Below, piece by piece: positions 1 to 9,847 of a DNA stretch of 64,000 bases. The translations under genes and the position numbers were made by a program. A model generated the notes under the pieces. The model saw only the letters and a program-made list of their open reading frames with translations, had not been told where the DNA came from and did not search any database. Position 1 is the stretch's first letter. Every line of letters begins with the position of its first letter. This DNA is from Nemertoderma westbladi (lineage: Eukaryota; Xenacoelomorpha; Nemertodermatida; Nemertodermatidae): contig JAUCBJ010004969.1 in the NCBI GenBank assembly GCA_032718475.1, positions 1 through 64,000 of the forward strand, given 5' to 3'.

Positions 1-420
1 CATGAACAATGTTAACAATATAGGTAAGTTATGCCAAAACAATTAATTTTAATCCAAAACATTCCAGAATATCTAATTGCGGATAATGTAGGGCCAACCA
101 CTCCCTTTTGTTCAAATGTAGCTACAATGTCCTCGTCATTGACCTCATCAACGTTGAACATATCTACTTCCATTTCGGGATTCGAGTCGGGAGGGGAATA
201 TGTTGGAGGATTTCCAACGGTGGATGTTCTCTACACCTATCCTTATTATGTGGTATAAATTAGGTAGTTATATTGTACGTCATAAAGTTTCATTTTAATT
301 CATTAATTTACTATATATTCAATATAATTATATTTAGATTGTATTCAAATAAATTATTAAATTATATTATAATCAAATTAAATTAAATGTTTTGTATTTA
401 TGTTTAATAATTATTAATTA
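1..420. other. AT-rich non-coding DNA
   Basis: Mostly AT-rich sequence. A 75-codon open frame at 31-258 has a low-complexity Ser/Thr composition and no motif I recognise, so I do not call it a gene. Confidence 0.5.
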
Positions 421-801
421 TTAATGTTCTTCAAGTATGTCGAAGAGGCCGCTATTGTTAGTGGAGTCTACTTTTCCTCGGATCGAGACCGAGTTGCCGA
501 TTAGGATGGCTATCAGGAGTCTTTGCAGCAGGAATCGATGAGACCGGGGTTCCTGTGTTGCTTGTCGAATCTTCCTGCCGACCTCTTTCAGGAATGAGGT
601 TGTTGCTGGTCCTGGCCGGCCAAGGGTTTCGAAGGCTACTGGTGCGAAGAGGTATCCTCGGTCTACTAGTTCTTCGTGCTTTCTGGATTGGGTCTCTTCT
701 TGCTCCTTGGCAACACGACCTCCTGCGAATAGACTGGTAGCGAGATGGCTGGGCGCTAGAGGGTCTACGACCATCGCGTCTACGACGCGACGGTTGGTCA
801 A
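421..801 (-). pseudogene. Non-LTR retrotransposon C-terminal domain fragment
   Basis: A 126-residue open frame reading leftward. Its middle part (KHEELVDRGYLFAPVAFETL, then a Gly-rich turn, FLKEVGRKIRQ and a final LLIAILIGNSVSIRG) has the layout of the conserved tail that follows reverse transcriptase in a common invertebrate LINE group, where it is thought to be a restriction-like endonuclease. This assignment is from memory of the family. The fragment lacks the RT and upstream parts and is bounded on both sides by AT-rich DNA. A GC-rich block of this kind inside AT-rich flanks fits a truncated insertion. The exact clade cannot be named here. Confidence 0.5.
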
Positions 802-866
802 AAATTGAATTTACTTAATTAATATAAAATACAAATATAAAATATAGAAATATTTACAACTATTTT

Positions 867-1540
867 ATGCAGATTATGGATTTTGTGGTGATTGGGGAAC
901 ATCCCTTCGAAAGGAGGTCCTTCAATGGGGTGATAAGCGCTTGGCTTCTAAAGGGTGATGAACCAGTCATGGATGACACAGTGGTCATTGCCACTGTATT
1001 GAATTTTAACAAAATGCGAAACGCCAGCAAACGTACAAACATTTCCATGGAGAAACGGTTCGACAGAACGATAGTATTGGCAGATGTTGGGGGTAGTATT
1101 GCCCTCCTGTTTACCACAACATTGGCGAGGCCTGCAAACATTCTTAGATTTGATGACATGGGGATTGGATCGACAGTGGCTGTTTTGGAGCCCTAATTTA
1201 ACGGGGCATTTTTCATAAAAGGTAATAGTAATCCTATTATCAAACGTCCACGTTTTATGGACACATAACCTCACCTTTTGGGTAAGTTCCTACGTAATTC
1301 GTGGACTTTTGAGTTTTATGACCCACCCTAATGCAGAGGCTCCAGGTTTAGCAACTACCTCCTTCAACTTCGGCTGATGTTCAGAACCATTGCCTTTACC
1401 ATTGCAAGGGCAACTGCATGTAACACTACAGCAATTGAGAACTTCTTCCAATTATATGAGTCGAAAGTTAAAGAATTGGGAATAGAAGACAATGGAAGAG
1501 TGTTCCCGCCTTACATCATATTTAATGGATCCGGAGTTTA
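867..1540 (+). pseudogene. Broken copy of an OB-fold-like gene family
   Basis: The frame 867-1196 carries the stretch MGIGSTVAVLEP near its end. It parallels VGVGTKIRLYEP in the spliced gene at 25201-26443, and the preceding 60 residues also align loosely (a beta-rich, OB-like pattern). The next residues match better in another frame, so a one-base insertion near 1193 probably broke it. A donor-like GGTAAGTT lies at 1280, and a second coding-looking block lies at about 1371-1540 (NFFQLYESKVKELGIEDNGR). I read this as a decayed two-exon copy. Its function is unknown. The OB-like label is inference from the pattern and is not proven. Confidence 0.4.
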
Positions 1541-2809
1541 GTTGGGATTTTGTTGGGTTTATTTTGTTGCTGTTGGATTTAGTTGGGAAGTGTATTTTCT
1601 TATTTGGCACAAATCAAAAATAAATAAGCATTCCGAGGGCAACCAAAGTGGGGCTGCTTGGAACAAATTTTGTCATTACATCTTATCATTGATTTTGCAA
1701 TATATAAAAAATATAAATTATTTATTTGTTTTATAGATTTATAGAACACCCACATCCTACAGCAGACAACCGATAGCCAACAGCAGACAACAACCAACAT
1801 CAGACAACCGATAGCCAACAGCAGACAACAACCAACAACAGACAACCGAGAGCTTCGAATTTAATAGCAGCATTATAATATAATTTATTTAATAAATTTA
1901 ATTGAATTTACCATAAAACTCACCCCACTCCCTCCCCACCTGATGGCTCACCCCACTCCCTCCCCACTTGATGGCTTGCGCCACTTGATGGTATCACATT
2001 CGTATTCAAATACCTTAAGTAGTACATTTAAAAGCAGTAGTCCTTGGCGATATATCGGTTAATTATTGTAGTAAGTCGCGCATTCATAATCTTGTTCCAA
2101 TTCCTTCACTATCTGAGGTTTTGGATGATTCGTCTAAGAATAGAAATGTAAAATTATTATGTAAACTCTACGAAGTGAAACTACGTTTTTGAATTATAAA
2201 CATGATTCTACAATAAAAATTCGATTAGGCTAAATAAATCTGATAATGAAAAAGATAAGTATTAAGGGGGGGGGGGGGCACCCCCTCCTTGGGTAAAATT
2301 TTCACATTTTTGGTTTTCTATTTCATCTGATGCAGAATTTAATGGGGAGTTCAAATCTTAAACAGTTTGGAGCTTTTTTAGTTCTCGAGTTATCGCTGTC
2401 TTTCCGTCTATCAGTTTGTCAGTCAAAATTTAGAAGACAGACAGACAGACATGCTGTCAGACAGACATATTAGATGCCACCAAACATTAAAACTGACATC
2501 AGAAATTAAATCACCAACCCCGAAAACCCCCATATTGATAATTTTAGTGAGTTGGTATGAAGCCATAGTGTCATACATTACTGACCGATTAACAGACTAC
2601 AGACAGTCAGGTTTGAGTGGGAAGGTTCAAATTTTAAAGCAAATTATCTCGGAATTACATTTCACGATATTTCCATTTGTCAAAATACTACTCCTCCGCC
2701 GTTTTAACCCAAATTCTATAATTTATGGCTCGTTTGAAATGTAAGTGGAATCAATTCTGCCGCATTACCCTCATAAAATGGGAAGTGGCATTTTCAGCAA
2801 TATAGCGGA
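1541..2809. other. Non-coding stretch with short tandem repeats
   Basis: It holds a 38-bp tandem unit (copies at 1763 and 1801, with a partial third), a 28-bp C-rich unit (1919 and 1947), a G run at about 2269-2278 and a short GACA microsatellite near 2440-2465. The open frame at 2451-2744 has no recognisable motif. Confidence 0.5.
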
Positions 2810-2841
2810 GATACGAGATTAGCAGTAACTAATCTCGTATC
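2810..2841. repeat. Perfect 13-bp hairpin
   Basis: GATACGAGATTAG and its exact reverse complement are separated by the 6-base loop CAGTAA. Nothing nearby shows whether this is a transposon scar or a structural element. Confidence 0.75.
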
Positions 2842-3299
2842 ACAACCAATATTGGGGACAGTACAAACCCCAAAGCCACGAACAAAGGGAGGTTAGAGGT
2901 CAAACCACCTCAGAGGAAGACAGCTAGCGGGGCCTAGCGACAGAGGGGGAAACACTCCCAGAGAGTGTTGTATATTATCAACTCGCATATCAATTTGTAG
3001 TTCAGTTTATCCAGTTACCGGTTTCAGTGCAGACGGGCAACATTGTTTTACCGTCACCGTTGCTGTTACATATTATTTACTATATACCATCATATTACCG
3101 GTTATAATATTATCTGCAATTCAACACATGTGCTATTATATATATAACGCCGAAGGATAGATAACAACAACCTTTAACTTTTCCATCACTCCGGTGACAT
3201 GTATGAAACAACTTACCGGGTCGGGGTTTATCGATCCCGTCACAGTAAAACAAATGCCAAACTGAACTATGACTGCCAGACACAAGAGATAAAATAAAG
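2842..3299. other. Possible retroelement leader
   Basis: No gene is seen. It contains a short hairpin (2951-2969, AACACTC...GAGTGTT) and sits just before the gag-like ORFs. It could be an LTR or leader, but no matching second LTR was found. Confidence 0.3.
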
Positions 3300-3771
3300 A
3301 TGAGCAGCCAGGAGCCCCGATCATCAGAGGGAGAGAGGACGCCGCCGTGGACCCCGGACAACACCAACCAAACAATCCGTGAGGCCGCGACTCGACGGTA
3401 CCGACCTGCGACGCCGGATTCGCCAACGAGGGACAATCCGGCACCCCAAGCGGAGGGCGGCCGTCAACCACGAGAGAGGGACGAGTGGATGGAGTACCGA
3501 AGTTGCCGGCAAGCCCCAGGCCGAAGGCGACGAACGGCCCACCGGAACGGCGACGGTGGGGCCGCCGGTACGGTGCCGAACCAGGAGAGGAGGAGGAGAT
3601 GTCGGCGAAGAGGAAGTCGGGACCAGCAATCGGCTTCGACGGGCCTACAACGCCACGAAGAAACAGTTAAAGGAGGCCAGAGGGGGAGCAAAGGTAGACC
3701 AAGCCAAGTTACACCAACGACTAGGTGAGTCAAATAAACACTTCCAATATCTAATACCATCTAATATCTAA
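3300..3771 (+). pseudogene. Gag-like GC-rich ORFs
   Basis: Two overlapping frames, starting at 3300 and 3379, share a GC-rich, Arg/Pro/Gly-rich composition quite unlike the flanks. The second ends in a helical, charged stretch (RRAYNATKKQLKEARGGAKV) that looks like real coding sequence. CTAGGTGAGT at 3720 could be a splice donor. This resembles the disordered N-terminus of a retroelement Gag, but no capsid or zinc knuckle follows. Neighbouring sequence to the right (3820-4101) has the same character. The call rests on composition and setting rather than a domain. Confidence 0.3.
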
Positions 3772-3819
3772 TATCCAATGTCCCACGAACGTTAACGGAT
3801 AATGCGCGGGGCAAGTTAG

Positions 3820-4101
3820 ATGAACCGCGGCACGCGACGGCAGAGAATAGTAGGGGGATTGCGGGTATCCCCAGCAGCCCGGCTAGAGAGAGGTTGGCGT
3901 CGTGAGCGGGTGAGCGATAAGACATCGAGCCCAGTCAGAAGACGGAAGAAGGACAGTGGAGTTTACCGGGAGGTCGAAGAGAGATCGAAGAGAGATCTCA
4001 TGAACTGGAATGCTACACTGGAGAGAGAAGAAGTGAAGAGAATAGAAGAAGCATTGCTACGAGCGACCGGAGAGCGAGGACGGATAGCGAGCCGTCGGTA
4101 G
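3820..4101 (+). pseudogene. Arg/Glu-rich ORF, gag-like remnant
   Basis: A 93-residue open frame, strongly charged (REEVKRIEEALLRATGER near the C-terminus), continuing the composition of the frames at 3300-3771. An AG acceptor immediately before its ATG (3818) and the donor at 3723 would define a 95-base intron, which would join the two parts. There is no recognisable fold. It may be the second half of the same retroelement gag-like gene. Confidence 0.25.
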
Positions 4102-4290
4102 TAGAGATAGATTTGGGGAGTTGGTGGGATCGAACTCTGGGAGATTGCCGTTGATGAATTATTTCACTATAAGATAGCATTTGTAGTTTAACTTTAACGT
4201 AAAAACTTTCAAAAATCCGACGCATTTTGAGTAAGTTATAGTAATGTAATATTGCCTATTTATATTTGTACACATAAAACCCCTAGGTAC

Positions 4291-4375
4291 TCTCGTGGCG
4301 TAGTGGTCAGATGGTTAAGGCGTTGGTTACATTACAGATAGGTTACGAGTTCGAATCCCGGTCGGGAAATTTGTA
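4291..4375 (+). mobile_element. tRNA-derived SINE head
   Basis: An A-box-like TGGCGTAGTGG (4297) and a B-box-like GAGTTCGAATCC (about 4348) are spaced as in a tRNA gene. The acceptor and T stems do not pair properly, so it is not a working tRNA. It is best read as the Pol III promoter head of a SINE, with its body running to the right. Confidence 0.55.
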
Positions 4376-4436
4376 TTTTGGGGCCATTTATTTTCATTTG
4401 GTGCAAATTGGCGGACCAATGAGACGCGTACAACGT

Positions 4437-4670
4437 ATCGAACGATGAGCCAGGCCAATCATGGGGCATAAAATATCTTATTGCTCAAATGTGAGGCTAT
4501 GGAAAATTCTGTTAGGATTCCGTGTCCCAGATTAGTGTAAGGGCCAGTTTGCATTGAACGATGGGCTGGGCCAATCATAGGGCATAGGGCACTTTATTGC
4601 TCAAATGTGAAGCTGTGGAAAATTCTGTTTGGTTTCCATGTCCGATATTTAGTATAAAAGGCTGGTTTGC
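4437..4670 (+). promoter_or_regulatory. Duplicated CCAAT promoter-like block with one TATA box
   Basis: A 116-bp unit is present twice in tandem (4437 and 4553). Each copy has GCCAATCAT (CCAAT at 4455 and 4571). The second has a clean TATAAAA at 4653-4659, and the first has a degraded version at the same place. Just downstream, TGGTCCAAC near 4840 could be a primer-binding site. This is the arrangement expected of an LTR U3 with a duplicated enhancer, possibly driving the Pao element to the right. No matching 3' LTR was found, so the assignment stays tentative. Confidence 0.4.
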
Positions 4671-4699
4671 CTTCGGTTATCATCTCTCTCACACTCCAC

Positions 4700-7489
4700 T
4701 TGACTTGCGTTATTATTCACCTTGTTAACTTGTCAGATTAGTTATTTAGTTTATTTTGGTTTCTTGTTGAAACTCTGTTTGATAATCTTTGCTCGAATCT
4801 AAACTGTAAATATACTGCAAACTCCTGAACATGTTTTCTTTTGGTCCAACCTTGGGACAGACAAACATCGAGAGGATGGCAGCCTAAACAGTTAGGCCGT
4901 CAGCAACGCAGGGGAAAGATGTCCACAACACGCTAGCGCCCACTTTAGATTTGACCGCACACCCCCTTTGCCCTTCGAAATACTCCGACTTCCCATGCAG
5001 CGCCCGCTTTATGAGGAAGGTAAGACTTTGTTCGACGCCCTTGCCCAACATAAGACCTATAGATCAGGGTAAGCGTGATGCCGTCCTAGGACGCCGCAAA
5101 ATTTAGGATCAAATAACTATATTCTAGGCAACCCCCCCCCCCTTGTCAGTACTGCAAATCCCTGGGTTACCTGTATACCTCACAGGTGCAAGCTATTGCC
5201 GTTCGTCAGTACGCAAGTACACATTAGGTACGGACAGCATACGTTCCATAATTTAGTGATTTGTTAGTACTGACTGTTTGGTACCGGTTCGCTTTGTAGA
5301 GCATACATTAGTACCCCCCCCCCCCCCCCCCCCCCTCTGCCTGAAGTTAGTTATTTGATCAGGCAAGGAGTATTTCTGCTACCGGCACACCGCTTGGCCT
5401 AGGGAGGTTTTATTAATATCCTACTGCACCTTGCCACGTACTGATAGGTATCTGCTGCTAACTACCGCGGCAACAAAATTCTAGAATCAAATTTGTATAC
5501 CAGATCAGCTAACGTACGGTAGCGATTAACCCCTATTTCTTATCTTACAACCAGAATCTGGTATTAGTGCCGATCACGGGTCTAGTTACTAACACCGTGG
5601 TTGCCCAGTTGAGTTGTGGATAGGAAGGAGAGAGCTTTGACGTCATTTGTGAGTATAAAGTTCTACAAACGCGACTAGTTTATTTTAGTAGCTAGTGCAC
5701 GGTATCATTTCAGTCAGAAAATCACTAAAACCTAGTGAAAAGATATACACCAAAATTGTTTTTATTGTAACACACCCACACACACACGCCCTAAAACATA
5801 TTTACCCTTAGAGTTCTACTAGTTATAGCGCACTTCGGATTACGTTAGGCAGAATTTATCTGTATTTGTAGAATTAGGATCTGATATTTAGTTACGGCAA
5901 AAGGAGTATTTCATCATTTTCGTTATTAAACTGTTGTTTGCCTAGAGCATCAGTATTGTTACGTTAGGCACGACCCTTTTTAGACTGATTTCGTACAGGG
6001 GGATCAGTTATTGTTACATTAGGCACGACATCTTTTAGGCTGATTCAGACAGGGAGATCAGTATTGTTACGCTAGGGCTGTAACCCACCTAGCTCGTATA
6101 TAAACCATATAAATCACACCGCGGCAAGTTACGGTATTTAGGACTGTCAGCGATAGTTAGGATTCGCTGCGCGGGGATTGTTTTCCCGTGAGTTTGGTCT
6201 GTTACTGTAACTGTACATCTGCCATACCGGTTAGAGGACAGGTTTCCTTTTGTCTAGTTCGTAGGCATTAGACCCGCTCACGTACATAGAATAGACACCA
6301 GGCTCTGCTCCTCGCCAGTAGTAGTTTGTGTACTGTATCTGTTCGTTTAGATATCCTGGACTGGGATTTGTTGTCAGATACTGTACAAGCCCGTTTCATT
6401 ACTAGAGTCTCATAGTAAGATACATCGTTACTAGGATCTGGTAAGCGGTATACTACTGGACTTTACGGTTAGAGATATTCTATAGCTTCATATTAGTAGA
6501 CTTGTAGGCCGTAGGATAGCCCCTACCGTAGAGGATACAACAGTGAGGTATATTTATTATTAAATTTGCAAGTTGCGATTTGCAAATTATAAATATATTG
6601 TTAGCTATTGTAAGTAGGAGATATTTAAAATTTAAGGTTAGTAAATTAGTAATTTGTAGAACGTCCCCTGCTTCAGTAGGCTTTAGGGTAGCTAGTAGTT
6701 TCGTATTTAATATTTGACTAGCTAATAGTTAGTTTGTAGCAATTTGTTTTACGCCGTGTGTGTGCGGTGTTACTTTCGGTACTTGAAAAGGTACATAGGG
6801 TTTAAAGACCAAGTTGTATCGGTACCTAGGAAGATTTTTCGTAGAGTAGAAGTAAAACTCTCACCTTCGACTTTTCAGGACTCAAGGACTCATTTCTGGA
6901 CCGCTTCGAGGATTAGACCGCTTTTCGCAAAGTTTGGGAGACAATAAATTCGTCCGCGCCGCCGAAAAACGGAACGACCCACGTCCGGTTTGTATTTGCG
7001 AATTTGCACGACTGGAAGATCAAAGGAGCGTAAGTTTTACGACTCGTGTCGTTCAAACTTAGAAAGCACAGTAGTACTCAAAATTTGTGGGTTTCACTGT
7101 CTAATTTAGTAGTGTTGTTGGTACTTATTTTCCCGTTAGACGTTGCTGTTTTGCCTATTATTTGTACTTGTTGATCTACCTTTTGGTAACGTATACCGTT
7201 ATCTCACGTATTCGTACAAATTTAGCCGGTAGGCTAGATTATTACTTATTTTATTATATACTTTGTTAGTTTTATTTGTACCGGTTAGGGTATATATATG
7301 ATATATATATATCAAGGTAAGTTTGACATTTGGACATTTCGACATTTTGACATTTCGACATTCTGACTTTGTTTTTTTATTTGTACCGGTTAGGGTATAT
7401 GTGTTATATATATACCAAGGTAAGTTTGACATTTCAACATTCAGACACTTTGACATTTTATTACCCGTACTTGACGTATATAATAAGAC
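4700..7489 (+). other. Long untranslated leader before the Pao gag frame
   Basis: No credible ORF in 2.8 kb. It holds C runs at 5132-5142 and 5314-5335, a roughly 58-bp tandem repeat built on GTTACGTTAGGCACGAC (5943-6075), and a 105-bp direct duplication (7272 and 7377) that contains TTGTACCGGTTAGGGTATAT. A donor-like GTGAGT at 5648 could serve a spliced subgenomic RNA. Confidence 0.45.
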
Positions 7490-9847
7490 ATGAGTGACAC
7501 ACCCCATTCGACGAGATACCCACCTACCGACTATGACTCATGTGACCCGGACAGATCGACAGTAGACGAACCGAGAAGGAGAACCCGAGATTCCACCGAT
7601 GTCATACTGCGTGCGTCGCCGGTACCCCGTACGGAAATACCGGAAGCCGCAACGCATGGCGACGGTAGGATCGAAGATTTCCTTACCGTCCCGCAGACTA
7701 GATCGCGGGAACCGGACATGGTAAGTTCGACTGGAAGCCAGGAGAACGTCATTAGAAGCATAGGAGGACACATGGCCCAGATTACTCGGAACCTCGGAGA
7801 AGGTTTTCGCACTTTACGCGAGTTATCCGCCCCGATGTCAAGATACGAGTTCTATACCTTACAGGTAAGGATAGAAAGTAGGGTACATGCCTCCGTAGAT
7901 AAACTTAAAGGTTTACACGAACTTGCCGAGTTGCGTGGCGACAACTTTACTCAGGTAAAGATAATAGATAAGTTAGTAAGTGCGAGAGAAAGTATTATCC
8001 AGTTTAAGTCAGTAATAAGATTGGCTCAACAGGAGCAGTTCGACCAACTGCTAGGTGAGTCAGTTTCGGACGCGTTGTTACAACCCGAAGAGGAGGAAGA
8101 ACTTTATTGCCTGGACGGAAGGTTGGAGACGCTCACCAATTTTCTTCGTAGATGCGGCATACCGGTCGAAGAACCGGAAGTCGAACCGCGAGGGACGACG
8201 GAAGTTCTCACTACGGAAGGCTCGCGAGCCTATCAGCATCCACCACTGGATAGATTGTTCGTTAGCATGTGGAGCGATGTTGGCGACGTTAGTAGGACAG
8301 CGTCTGTAATTACTCGACAACAACAGGAAGTTGCACGCCAACAACAAGTTGCCGAGGAAGAAGCGCAACTACAGATGGCACAGATCGCCACCGAGGGAGA
8401 GAAACAACGCAGAGAAGACGAGGCGAGAATTGCGCAACTCAAAGCGCAAGCCGAATTTGAAGCATCGGAAATGTGTAGATTGGAGGAGGACCTAGCGCGA
8501 GAAGCGGCAGCAGCAGCCGACGAGTTAGCACGGAAGAAAGCAGCATCCGACGCTCGTGCTCAGTTGGAGGCACGGCAAATAAAATCGCGATTAGCCATTC
8601 AGGAAGCGGAGTTAGCGGCACAACAACAAGTAGCAGATCGACGCGAAAGAGAGATGCAACTACAGTTCGAATTTAATCGTAGATCGCGCGAGGCAGCGAA
8701 CGCGCAAGCGGACCTCGAACTCGACGCGAGAGATAGATCTATAAGATCGCGAGCTGGACACGATTTGTCTGCCCTGGATCGCTTGGAAGCTCGATATCGC
8801 GGGATACAGAAGCGAATTGAGGAAGGGAGTGTGGGAGCGATGGATCGAAAGGATGAGTTCGTCGAGGATTATTGTAAACGTTTTCCACAAGTTATTCCTA
8901 TGCTCAAACCCACGACTCCGATAAATCCGATCTTTGTTACGAAACCGAAGGAAATAACACCTGTGCGCTCGACGCAAGGTGACAGGTTTGTTGTGACGGA
9001 AATACCGCAACCTAGGGCAACTTCATCGCCGATTTTAGCAGGTAACATAACTATTCCACCTACAGTAAGTCGTAGTCTACTTGTAGGAAGAGAGGAACCT
9101 GCGTTTGTAACAATTAAACAGGTAAGTAAACCGTCAGCAGTTCAACCTGCAACGTGCTGTGCGAACTCAGTTGTTTACAGATTGACTACGAAACCCGATT
9201 ACTTTACTCGACCATTGACACAATGTTCGACGCGACCTACGACTTCGTGGAAGGCTTGCGAGCCTACCGAACAACGGAGGAGGACGGATGTGGGTAGTAC
9301 CCACAGGATCGAACAATGTTTAACGAGACCTACGACTTCGTGGAAGGCTTGCGAGCCTACCGAACGACGGAGAACCGTAGATTCTGGACCGCAACGCATT
9401 CGACAACGAGTAATACGCCATACGCGAACCCGCCAACCACCTTACACGGACGACAGCGATTCATCCAGTGACTCGGAGTCGACGGAACGGGAAATATTCC
9501 GTACTGGAGCGGCGGCTGATTACAAACAGGAGGAGAGATCAACAAATCCATACATCAACAATCCTCCACGAGAAACACCTTTGCAGAAACCCACGTTGCA
9601 ACCGACTGAGACGATTACCACCAACAGACTCGCCGAAATAATGCGACCTGTGGCGGACCGACTAGCTCAACTCGAAGAGCGACTCGAAGCGCAACCGTCG
9701 GATCGATCACGAACAAGCGTGGAGTTAGAACAACCTAGACAACATCGACCACCGAGGAGAGAACAGGAGACTAGACGGACTCCGACCCATCGAGAAGAAG
9801 ATCCCGTTAATAATTCCTACCGACGAACAACGCGCGGAAGGGAATGA
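7490..9847 (+). CDS. gag: Pao ORF, N-terminal coiled-coil Gag part
   Basis: This 785-residue frame starts at the first ATG after the leader. Residues 1-90 are disordered and rich in Pro/Arg. Residues 90-260 are helical (RYEFYTLQVRIESRVHAS and similar). Residues 265-440 form a long Gln/Ala/Glu/Arg coiled coil, and the tail is Arg/Pro-rich. It contains palindrome copies at 8215, 9249 and 9342; the last two lie in a 93-bp tandem duplication (TRPTTSWKACEPTE repeated). It ends at a UGA followed by C, and the same frame continues directly into the capsid. It is probably the N-terminal Gag region that shapes the particle. Such a long coiled coil is unusual for BEL Gag. Confidence 0.75.
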   Translation: MSDTPHSTRYPPTDYDSCDPDRSTVDEPRRRTRDSTDVILRASPVPRTEIPEAATHGDGRIEDFLTVPQTRSREPDMVSSTGSQENVIRSIGGHMAQITRNLGEGFRTLRELSAPMSRYEFYTLQVRIESRVHASVDKLKGLHELAELRGDNFTQVKIIDKLVSARESIIQFKSVIRLAQQEQFDQLLGESVSDALLQPEEEEELYCLDGRLETLTNFLRRCGIPVEEPEVEPRGTTEVLTTEGSRAYQHPPLDRLFVSMWSDVGDVSRTASVITRQQQEVARQQQVAEEEAQLQMAQIATEGEKQRREDEARIAQLKAQAEFEASEMCRLEEDLAREAAAAADELARKKAASDARAQLEARQIKSRLAIQEAELAAQQQVADRREREMQLQFEFNRRSREAANAQADLELDARDRSIRSRAGHDLSALDRLEARYRGIQKRIEEGSVGAMDRKDEFVEDYCKRFPQVIPMLKPTTPINPIFVTKPKEITPVRSTQGDRFVVTEIPQPRATSSPILAGNITIPPTVSRSLLVGREEPAFVTIKQVSKPSAVQPATCCANSVVYRLTTKPDYFTRPLTQCSTRPTTSWKACEPTEQRRRTDVGSTHRIEQCLTRPTTSWKACEPTERRRTVDSGPQRIRQRVIRHTRTRQPPYTDDSDSSSDSESTEREIFRTGAAADYKQEERSTNPYINNPPRETPLQKPTLQPTETITTNRLAEIMRPVADRLAQLEERLEAQPSDRSRTSVELEQPRQHRPPRREQETRRTPTHREEDPVNNSYRRTTRGRE
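8215..8234 (+). repeat. Palindrome copy 1 (in gag)
   Basis: GGAAGGCTCGCGAGCCTATC. It is read here as E-G-S-R-A-Y-Q, a frame used by no other copy. The core AGGCTCGCGAGCCT is a perfect 14-base palindrome. Confidence 0.85.
9249..9268 (+). repeat. Palindrome copy 2 (in gag)
   Basis: GGAAGGCTTGCGAGCCTACC. Translated as W-K-A-C-E-P-T. It lies in the first unit of a 93-bp coding tandem duplication. Confidence 0.9.
9342..9361 (+). repeat. Palindrome copy 3 (in gag)
   Basis: Same 20 bases as copy 2, exactly 93 bases downstream and in the same frame (W-K-A-C-E-P-T). It arose by local duplication of copy 2 with its surroundings, not by an independent insertion. Confidence 0.9.

Noticed and set aside
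4291-4375. Functional tRNA gene
   Set aside because: A and B boxes are present but the acceptor and T stems do not pair.
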